NCBI GenBank assembly: GCA_007127095.1
Contig: SKZY01000152.1
Location: 1 to 44,023, forward strand
From: Planctomycetaceae bacterium
GTDB lineage: Bacteria; Planctomycetota; Planctomycetia; Pirellulales; Pirellulaceae
Reading direction: 5' to 3'
Length of the DNA stretch: 44,023 nt
Position 1 is the stretch's first letter; each line of letters starts with the position of its first letter. Under the pieces are notes generated by a model, which made no database searches, had not been told where the DNA came from, and saw only the letters and a list, made by a program, of their open reading frames with translations. A program made the position numbers and the translations under genes. This document shows, one piece after another, positions 35,678 to 44,023 of this stretch.

Positions 35678-36661
35678 ATGGAACCTGCCATCATCCTCTC
35701 GGGTACCGACCCCGACCTGCCACGGAATCCGCCGGTTGGCCATAAACGGTATTCCAACGTTCGCGAGATGGCCCGCGGGGCGACCGCTCAACTGCGGAGC
35801 GCCTTCGATACCGTGATCGGCCGGACCGTGGCGATCAAGTCGCTGCTGCCCGAACAATTTCGCAACCAGGTCGAACGCCGCCGACTGCTTCGCGAGGCCC
35901 GTGTCACGGCCCAATTGCAGCACCCTGGCACCGTTCCGGTCTATGACATCGGTGACGACGATTTTTGGGGCGTCTACTTCACGATGAAGCGGATTTCGGG
36001 CGAAAACCTATTCGAAGCGCTGAAACGGATCGCCCGCAAGGACGAGCCGACCACCGCGGCCTATCCGCTGTCTCGTCGACTGGAAATCGTCGCCGATACC
36101 TGTCAGGCACTCGCTTATGCCCACGCCCGTGGCGTGATTCACCGCGACGTCAAACCCGAAAACATTTGGGTCGGTAATTTCGGTGAAGTCGTACTGCTCG
36201 ATTGGGGAGTCGCCAAGGTTTGGGGCCATCCCGATGACAACGAGCCGATCAGCCGTAGTTCCTTGGCCAGCAAAACATCGGCAGCCGATGAGAGCCAACT
36301 ACAGACCTTGACCGGCCACGGACAACGTCCGGGAACGCCGCTCTACATGTCGCCCGAGCAGATCGACGGTATGCGGGGGATCGACGAACGGACCGACATT
36401 TTCAGCGTCGGCGTCGTGCTCTACGAAGCGTTGGCGATCCGCGAACCGTTTCGTGGCAGAACGATCGACGAGACGTTCGACAACATCAAACGCGGCGACG
36501 TTCCGCCACCGAGTGAACTTACCCCCAACGCCGGGATCACCGCCGAGATGGATGCCGTCGTCATGAAGGCGCTCCGCAAACGTCCCGGCGATCGCTATCA
36601 GACGATGCGAGATCTGATCCATGAGCTGAAAACGCTCGCTCGCACCGCCGACACGAATTGA
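35678..36661 (+). CDS. Serine/threonine protein kinase, soluble
   Basis: The 327-residue protein is almost only a Hanks-type kinase domain. VAIK (51-54, Lys54), Glu73, catalytic HRD (155-157), Lys159, Asn162, DWG (175-177; the family DFG, Trp being common in planctomycetes), SPE (225-227) and SVGVVLYEAL are present, so it should be active. The glycine loop is weak: ARGATAQLRSAF replaces GxGxxGxVY. There is an insert of about 30 residues in the activation segment. There is no membrane helix, so it acts in the cytosol. It is divergent from the BatA-like pair and 30 bases upstream of asnB. Confidence 0.93.
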   Translation: MEPAIILSGTDPDLPRNPPVGHKRYSNVREMARGATAQLRSAFDTVIGRTVAIKSLLPEQFRNQVERRRLLREARVTAQLQHPGTVPVYDIGDDDFWGVYFTMKRISGENLFEALKRIARKDEPTTAAYPLSRRLEIVADTCQALAYAHARGVIHRDVKPENIWVGNFGEVVLLDWGVAKVWGHPDDNEPISRSSLASKTSAADESQLQTLTGHGQRPGTPLYMSPEQIDGMRGIDERTDIFSVGVVLYEALAIREPFRGRTIDETFDNIKRGDVPPPSELTPNAGITAEMDAVVMKALRKRPGDRYQTMRDLIHELKTLARTADTN

Positions 36662-36691
36662 TTCACCTCCGGAAAACTCGCTGACGACCTG

Positions 36692-38614
36692 ATGTGTGGC
36701 ATTACCGGAGCCTTGTGGAGCGATCCCGCCGCGGCAATTGACGTCGCCACGCTCGGTCGGATGACCGACGCGATCCGTCACCGTGGCCCCGACGATTCGC
36801 ACAGCCATATCGAACTTGACTGCCGTGACGGCGAAGGCCGCTCCGCCAGCGTCGCGATGGGGTTTCGCCGTCTGAGCATCATCGATCTCGGCGGCGCCCG
36901 CCAACCGATGACCAACGAAGACGGTTCGATCTGGTTGGTCTTCAATGGCGAAGTCTATAACTTCCGCGAACTCCGGCAGCGACTCGAAGGGGCCGGACAC
37001 CGCTTCGCCAGCGACGGCGACGGCGAGACGATCCTGCACCTCTATGAGGACCTCGGCACCGACTGTTTTTCGCAGCTCAACGGGATGTTCGCGGTCGCGA
37101 TCTGGGACCGTCGCCGCAATCGTCTCGTCCTCGCCCGCGATCGGATCGGCAAAAAACCGCTCTATTTCGCGGTCCAAAAAGACCGGTTGCTGTTTGCCAG
37201 CGAATTGAAATGTTTCGCCGAGGTGCCGGGCTTTCGCCCCGAGATCGACCCGGCCGCGATCGATCAATACCTGACCTACCAATACATCCCACACCCGGGA
37301 ACGATCTGGAAAGACGTACAAAAGCTGCCGCCGGGCCATTTCGCGACCTTTCGCGACGGCGACTTGAAAGTCGCCAGGTATTGGGATTTCGACCCGGCCC
37401 GTGAAGTCGCGATCTCGCATGACGAAGCGGTCTCACAGGTCCGCGAACTGCTCGAAGATTCGGTCCGCGTCCGCTTGCAAAGCGACGTACCGTTGGGCGC
37501 GTTCCTCTCCGGCGGCATCGATTCGTCGTTGATCGTCGCCTTGGCCCAGCGCCAGAGCAGTCGGCCGATCCGCACATTCAGCATCGGTTTTCCCGACAAG
37601 GAGTTCGACGAAACCGGGTACGCCGCGGAGGTCGCCAAGTTCGTCGGCACCGATCATACCCGCTTCGAAGTCACGCCCGACGGCGTCGCGATCATCGACA
37701 AGCTCGCCTGGCACTACGACGAACCGTTCGGCGACTCATCCGCCGTCCCGACCTGGTACCTGTCGGAATTGACCCGCGGTGAAGTCACCGTAGCCCTCTC
37801 GGGTGACGGCGGTGATGAACTGTTCGCCGGCTATGAGCGATACCGCGCGCTCTGGCTGAGCCGCTTGATCCAAAAAACCCTACCGCTGCACCGCGTCCCC
37901 GGCATTTCGCTCGTCCAGCGACTGCCCGACTCGTCACGGCAACGCTCGCTGATCCGCCGCGGCAAACGGTTCCTCGAAGCCTTCGGTCAGCCGCCCGCAC
38001 GGCGTTATCTCTCCTGGCTACAGATCTTTCCCGAATCGCTCCGGGCTGGCCTTTACAACGAAGATTTTGTCAGCCGATTGCCCGACGACGACCCGTTCGA
38101 TTTCCTTGACCGAGCCTGGCAGCGGTCGGGCGATCGCGACGTGGTCAGCAAGGCCTCGTTGGCCGATTTGGAAACCTACTTGCCATGCGATTTGATGACC
38201 AAAGTCGATATCGCCTCGATGGCCCATGGGTTGGAAGTCCGGGCCCCGATGCTCGATTACCGACTCGTCGAGCTCGCCGCATCACTGCCGGTCAAGTACA
38301 AGTTTCGCGGCCGCCGCGGCAAATTGATCCTCCGTGACGCCTTCGAAGACTTACTGCCGCCGAGCGTCTGGACCCGGCGCAAGATGGGCTTTGGAGTCCC
38401 CATCGCAGGCTGGTTCCGAGGCCAACTCAAACCGATGGTCCATGACCTGTTGCTGGCCCCCGACGCCGCGATCAATCAGTTTTTCCAGCCAACCGCAGTA
38501 GCCCGCTTGGTCAGCGAACACGAAACGATGCGGCACAACCACTGTTACCGCCTCTGGAACCTCCTGATGCTCGAAAAATGGCTACGCACCTGGGATCGCC
38601 CCAGACCATCGTGA
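36692..38614 (+). CDS. asnB: Asparagine synthase (glutamine-hydrolysing)
   Basis: The 640-residue enzyme moves glutamine nitrogen onto aspartate (or a related carboxyl substrate) with ATP. It begins MCGITGALW with the nucleophile Cys2 of the class II glutaminase domain, which continues through RHRGPDDS and VFNGEVYNF. The synthetase domain has the PP-loop SGGIDSS at 273-279 and SGDGGDELFAGYERY. The C-terminus has MVHDLLLAPDAAINQFF-type family sequence. This length is that of the AsnB long type, which in some bacteria acts on envelope or secondary-metabolite substrates, so the substrate is not certain. Probably in one transcript with the kinase. Confidence 0.93.
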   Translation: MCGITGALWSDPAAAIDVATLGRMTDAIRHRGPDDSHSHIELDCRDGEGRSASVAMGFRRLSIIDLGGARQPMTNEDGSIWLVFNGEVYNFRELRQRLEGAGHRFASDGDGETILHLYEDLGTDCFSQLNGMFAVAIWDRRRNRLVLARDRIGKKPLYFAVQKDRLLFASELKCFAEVPGFRPEIDPAAIDQYLTYQYIPHPGTIWKDVQKLPPGHFATFRDGDLKVARYWDFDPAREVAISHDEAVSQVRELLEDSVRVRLQSDVPLGAFLSGGIDSSLIVALAQRQSSRPIRTFSIGFPDKEFDETGYAAEVAKFVGTDHTRFEVTPDGVAIIDKLAWHYDEPFGDSSAVPTWYLSELTRGEVTVALSGDGGDELFAGYERYRALWLSRLIQKTLPLHRVPGISLVQRLPDSSRQRSLIRRGKRFLEAFGQPPARRYLSWLQIFPESLRAGLYNEDFVSRLPDDDPFDFLDRAWQRSGDRDVVSKASLADLETYLPCDLMTKVDIASMAHGLEVRAPMLDYRLVELAASLPVKYKFRGRRGKLILRDAFEDLLPPSVWTRRKMGFGVPIAGWFRGQLKPMVHDLLLAPDAAINQFFQPTAVARLVSEHETMRHNHCYRLWNLLMLEKWLRTWDRPRPS

Positions 38615-38711
38615 AAGCGATCCGACCCAACCTGCTTCCGAAGCCCACGCTCGCTTGTCGACCAACCCGCCGCACAGCGACTTGGGATCTCTTGGCGAAC
38701 GGGTCGCTCTG

Positions 38712-39113
38712 CTAATCCTGCGGTGCAATTCCCTGCGGCATAGCTCCCTGCGGCACAGAGCCTTGCGGCGCTGCTCCCTGCGGCATGGACCCCTGTGGCA
38801 TGGAACCCGGCGGCATGGAACCTTGTGGCGAACCACCGCCTGGCATCGCCTGCGGCGATTGACCGCCCTGCGGCGGCATCCCCTGTGGCATTCTTTGCGA
38901 AGCCGGTGGTGCCGATCCGTATTGTGGTGCCGATCCGAATTGTGGCGACGACTGGATTTGCGGTGACGTTTGGTGTTGGAGTGCCTGTGTCGTGCCGGGG
39001 GAGGTTGTCGCCGGTCCGAAAGGTTGCCCACGGTTGCCGTAGCAACCGCTCGACACGGCAGTCACCGCGCCGGTCGCCACCAAAATGATCGAACCTGAAA
39101 TCGAAAAACGCAT
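38712..39113 (-). CDS. MPQG-repeat exported protein, probably lipoprotein
   Basis: From the ATG at 39113 the protein has 133 residues: MRFSISGSIILVATGAVTAVSSGC, a signal peptide ending in a possible lipobox (SSGC), then a Gln/Ser/Pro-rich part (SPQIQSSP, FGSAPQYGSAP) and a tail of about 60 residues made from repeated QGSMPQGAAP-like units. The repeat is low-complexity and probably disordered. I prefer this ATG because GAGGA is five bases upstream; an ATG at 39128 has no ribosome site. It has no known domain and could be a cell-surface linker. Confidence 0.7.
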   Translation of the reverse strand: MRFSISGSIILVATGAVTAVSSGCYGNRGQPFGPATTSPGTTQALQHQTSPQIQSSPQFGSAPQYGSAPPASQRMPQGMPPQGGQSPQAMPGGGSPQGSMPPGSMPQGSMPQGAAPQGSVPQGAMPQGIAPQD

Positions 39114-39117
39114 CCGA

Positions 39118-39123
39118 ATCCTC
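39118..39123 (-). promoter_or_regulatory. Ribosome binding site that decides the start of the MPQG protein
   Basis: GAGGAT on the minus strand lies before the ATG at 39113, with five bases between GAGGA and the start. It lies inside the coding stretch that would exist if translation began at 39128, so it favours the shorter form. Confidence 0.55.
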
Positions 39124-39128
39124 TTCAT

Positions 39129-39441
39129 CTACGGGGGGTGAAATCCATTTCCTGGTCTCCCCCCTAAAGGACACCCAGCACCCGTCGCAACCGCGAATCT
39201 TGCTACGAATCCCGAACGATTTGGCGACCAAAATCGGTATTCGCCCCGATCACAACGAAATTTTCTCGCTGTCGCTCGGCCGCCCTCGCTCGGCACAAAA
39301 AAATCAAGAAATGATGAGGGAATTCCTCCCCGCACCAGGTGCTGTGGCTGGCGACCTGCGATGACCCGTCGGGCGACAAGCATGGACACACCTACCGCGT
39401 TGTTCGTGCGATGACAGGCGGATGCCACTGCCAGACGTCAG
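39129..39441. other. Intergenic region with a G6/C6 inverted repeat
   Basis: The 313-base stretch separates the MPQG protein from the WD40-like gene on the same strand. GGGGGG at 39133-39138 and CCCCCC at 39159-39164 can pair across 20 bases, immediately upstream of the first ATG on the minus strand (39128). Open minus-strand frames across the rest lack protein-like features. No RNA gene is seen. Confidence 0.45.
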
Positions 39442-40677
39442 CTAGGTGTCGGGTGCGTCGGCGTCCGGGCCTCCGAACCGATGACGCCAAAGTTCGAATC
39501 CGCTGACCGCCTGATGAGGTGTTGTGGTTGAATCGAGTGTGACGAGAGCATTCTCGGAGGCAGTTTCTAACTGCCAGATTGCGATTTGCCCCGAATCGCT
39601 CCAGAAAGACAAGCGATCGTTCGCGATGAACTCGATCCCGATGATTTCCCCGATCCGCGGCACCAACGTGGCGACCTGATTACCACTCGCCAGCTCGTGG
39701 ATCTCGATCAGGTTCCTTCGGCTTCCTTGCCGGTCGTAGTCGCGCCGGATCGACGCCAACCAACGACCGCCGGGATCGGACGTGATCGAAATCTGCCGCG
39801 TCGTATCGGACGGCAAACGCCAGACCGGCAAACCGTCAGTCAGGCGGATCGCGGCGACGGCACCATTTCCGGCGGCGACCGCAATCCCGGAGTTGACCGA
39901 ATAAGCCAGCCCCTGAGCGGCAATCGGGAGGGGATAATGACGCAGCGGGACGCCAGAGTCGATGTCGAACACATGCAAATCTTGTTGCTGCGTCAGTCCG
40001 AAGGTTTGAGAGTCTTCGGCAACGATCAAGCAGGGCATGAAGTCGGTAGGGAAGGGACGGCGGAAGCGAAGTGCCCGCTGCGGAAGTGACCAGCCGTAGA
40101 TCGCCTCGCCGGTCGTGGCCAACAACGTTTTTCCGTCCGGGCTCCAGCGAATCCGAGTGACCCAGGCTTGATCCGGTGGATTCAACCAACCGATCGATCT
40201 GGAGGGCGAACGGAGATCGATCAGCCCGACACCGCCATCGCGAGCCCCGATCGCTAGCCATTCACCTGTGGGAGAAACGGCAGCTTGATGGATCGCCTGA
40301 CCGGCGGTATCGATTTTTCGCGAATGATTGGGGTCCGACAATTCGTGCCAGTGCAGCACCGAAACCAGACCGTCGCCGACGCCGCCGCTGACTTCATCCA
40401 TCAGGCGTGTAAAGCCGCGCTGCCCTGTGGCGTCCCACCCCGATTGGACGATGACTCCGTGGCGGACCGGGACCGCTGGGGTCCCGTCAGGCCGAGTCAA
40501 ACCGAGTGCCGCCCACTGCGCCACGCCCATCATCGCGATCAGACTGGACGTCGCAATGAACAACCTGGGGACGCGGAGCAGGATCTCGCGTACCGATGAT
40601 GACAACGACCGAGGGGCAGCCGGGGAGTAACGGTCGCCTTGCGTCTGGGGAGCGTTTCCAGTTTGAGCATTCATCAT
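39442..40677 (-). CDS. Membrane-anchored WD40-like propeller protein
   Basis: From the ATG at 40677 the protein has 411 residues (frame open to 41094, but only this part is protein-like). It has a short hydrophilic N-terminus, one helix at about 37-58 (LFIATSSLIAMMGVAQWAALG) and WD40-like strands: AAVSPTGEWLAIGARDGGVGLID, VTRIRWSPDGKTLLATTGEAIYGW, LHVFDIDSGVPLRHYPLP, ISITSDPGGRWLASI and IGIEFIANDRLSFWSDSGQIAIW. I infer a type II membrane protein with the propeller outside the cytoplasm. Partner unknown. It is followed on the minus strand after about 330 bases by the MPQG protein. Confidence 0.8.
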   Translation of the reverse strand: MMNAQTGNAPQTQGDRYSPAAPRSLSSSVREILLRVPRLFIATSSLIAMMGVAQWAALGLTRPDGTPAVPVRHGVIVQSGWDATGQRGFTRLMDEVSGGVGDGLVSVLHWHELSDPNHSRKIDTAGQAIHQAAVSPTGEWLAIGARDGGVGLIDLRSPSRSIGWLNPPDQAWVTRIRWSPDGKTLLATTGEAIYGWSLPQRALRFRRPFPTDFMPCLIVAEDSQTFGLTQQQDLHVFDIDSGVPLRHYPLPIAAQGLAYSVNSGIAVAAGNGAVAAIRLTDGLPVWRLPSDTTRQISITSDPGGRWLASIRRDYDRQGSRRNLIEIHELASGNQVATLVPRIGEIIGIEFIANDRLSFWSDSGQIAIWQLETASENALVTLDSTTTPHQAVSGFELWRHRFGGPDADAPDT

Positions 40678-40712
40678 CGTTGTCGCAGGGGTGGGAGCGA
40701 TTGATGACCGCG

Positions 40713-41336
40713 TCAATTCGTGTAGAGATAGGTCAACAAGCCGGCTTGGAAAAATGCGACCGGCAAGGCGACGGCAAACCCGACTCGCCGTGAATGTTCG
40801 AACAGACTCCACAACACGGCACAGACCAGCGAGGTGCCGAGCAACTTCGTGACGACAAACAGCGAAACGGAACCGGCGTTGCAGCGGATCAACCAACATC
40901 CGATCGGATTCTGCTCCATCTCCAGAATCACATCCCGATTGACCGCGACCAATGCCGCGTCGTGAACCGAAACGGCTGCGATGAACAAAACCAACAGAGC
41001 AAATGGAATCAATCGCTGCAGCGAAACGATTCGCCACGAAGACGATCGGATCGGCGACGATCGGATCGGCCAAAGAATGAACCGGTGCAGCCAATCGCCA
41101 GTCGACCTGGCGTCGGTAACCGGGCCGCGACCGGGTAACGCGGCGCTGTCGCCAACTCCCCAGCTAGCGGAAGCCCATCGCGGAAGGACGTTACCGCTAG
41201 CGACCGGCAAGCCCCAAGCGGGCAAGCCACGGGTCGATAGATCTTGGGCCAAAGCCCGCAACGTCAATTCGGAAGCGTTGAAAGGGCACGCAGGCGATTC
41301 GGCAGAAACGCCACCAACAATTTGTGATCGATTCAC
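40713..41336 (-). CDS. Small membrane protein with an unusual N-terminal part
   Basis: The C-terminal 110 residues have three helices: LIPFALLVLFIAAVSVHDA, LFVVTKLLGTSLVCAVLWSLF and VGFAVALPVAFFQAGLLTYL, with MEQNPIGCWLIRCNAGS between, resembling planctomycete membrane proteins I cannot name. The N-terminal 90 residues (from the GTG at 41336, SD AAGGAG ten bases upstream) are Gly/Ser/Arg-rich and are encoded by GCTAGC inverted repeats and a 15-bp tandem duplication, so they look like repeat DNA. The real start may be further in, near the LIPFALL segment. The WD40-like gene begins 35 bases downstream. Confidence 0.55.
   Translation of the reverse strand: MNRSQIVGGVSAESPACPFNASELTLRALAQDLSTRGLPAWGLPVASGNVLPRWASASWGVGDSAALPGRGPVTDARSTGDWLHRFILWPIRSSPIRSSSWRIVSLQRLIPFALLVLFIAAVSVHDAALVAVNRDVILEMEQNPIGCWLIRCNAGSVSLFVVTKLLGTSLVCAVLWSLFEHSRRVGFAVALPVAFFQAGLLTYLYTN
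41041..41070. repeat. Perfect 15-bp tandem duplication
   Basis: GACGATCGGATCGGC occurs twice in tandem at 41041-41055 and 41056-41070. On the minus strand it encodes the repeated PIRSS-PIRSS of the small membrane protein. Confidence 0.8.
41163..41228. repeat. REP-like inverted and direct repeats
   Basis: GCTAGCGG (41163-41170) and CCGCTAGC (41194-41201) are perfect 8-bp arms with a 23-base loop, followed by GGCAAGCC direct repeats at 41206-41213 and 41221-41228 (15-bp period). This resembles a dispersed intergenic repeat rather than coding DNA, though it lies in an open frame. Confidence 0.4.
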
Positions 41337-41346
41337 CTTGATTCCA

Positions 41347-41352
41347 CTCCTT
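41347..41352 (-). promoter_or_regulatory. Candidate ribosome binding site AAGGAG
   Basis: AAGGAG on the minus strand is ten bases before the GTG at 41336, and is the main reason for placing the small membrane protein start there. The spacing is slightly long. Confidence 0.35.
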
Positions 41353-41357
41353 GTCAA

Positions 41358-44023
<2,666 letters not shown>

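Noticed and set aside
36299-37420. Minus-strand open frame of 373 codons antisense to the kinase and asnB
   Set aside because: Both plus-strand genes are certain. The antisense product has no recognisable domain.
39129-39428. 99-codon minus-strand frame between the MPQG and WD40-like genes
   Set aside because: No start signal, unusual composition and no domain. The region is better described as intergenic.

Overview
The window is a GC-rich, gene-dense bacterial chromosome segment that looks like Planctomycetota, most likely a marine Pirellulales-type organism (Rhodopirellula/Rubripirellula relatives). This is inferred from gene content: kinase-like proteins with the planctomycete N-terminal module, a DWG instead of DFG in the active kinase, paired BatA/VWA-type membrane proteins, exported FG-GAP and PQQ-like propellers, DPFGG and MPQG low-complexity tails, and a sodium/proton Mrp antiporter operon. 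No rRNA, tRNA, CRISPR array, phage or insertion sequence was seen.

Layout. 1-2.6 kb (minus): a membrane-anchored pseudokinase cut by the left edge, and purC. 2.7-4.6 kb: a GH10-like barrel that appears to lack both catalytic glutamates (plus), converging on a tiny cysteine-rich exported protein (minus); their stop codons share one CTAG. 4.8-10 kb (plus): metG, a strong terminator hairpin, greA, a one-TM protein, and a CrtI-like phytoene desaturase/isomerase. 10-17.6 kb (minus): trpS-acpS-low-molecular-weight phosphatase, with trpS and acpS translationally coupled, then a small secreted protein, a 632-residue exported protein, a DapA-family aldolase/lyase and a nine-repeat FG-GAP protein. 17.9-19.5 kb (plus): exported PQQ-like propeller with a DPFGG tail. 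19.5-23.2 kb (minus): a large one-TM planctomycete protein and a Tat-exported hydroxypyruvate-isomerase-like TIM barrel.

23.6-29.6 kb (plus) is a complete Mrp operon, mrpAB (fused)-C-D-E-F-G, tightly packed with three ATGA overlaps. It converges on an unknown protein (again a shared CTAG). 30.5-35.4 kb (minus) holds two translationally coupled VWA/BatA-type membrane proteins, divergent from an active Ser/Thr kinase followed by asnB (35.7-38.6 kb, plus). 38.7-41.3 kb (minus) holds an MPQG-repeat lipoprotein, a membrane-anchored WD40-like protein and a small membrane protein whose N-terminal region appears to have been built from repeat DNA. The window ends inside a katG that carries a Sec signal peptide, so it is probably periplasmic.

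Most genes are ordinary housekeeping or planctomycete-typical genes. I did not find a clear, wholly new multi-gene system. The most interesting leads are the pseudokinase, the inactivated GH10-like protein, the terminator-like hairpin just ahead of greA, the coupled VWA pair divergent from a kinase, the exported operon at 10-15 kb, and the exported KatG.
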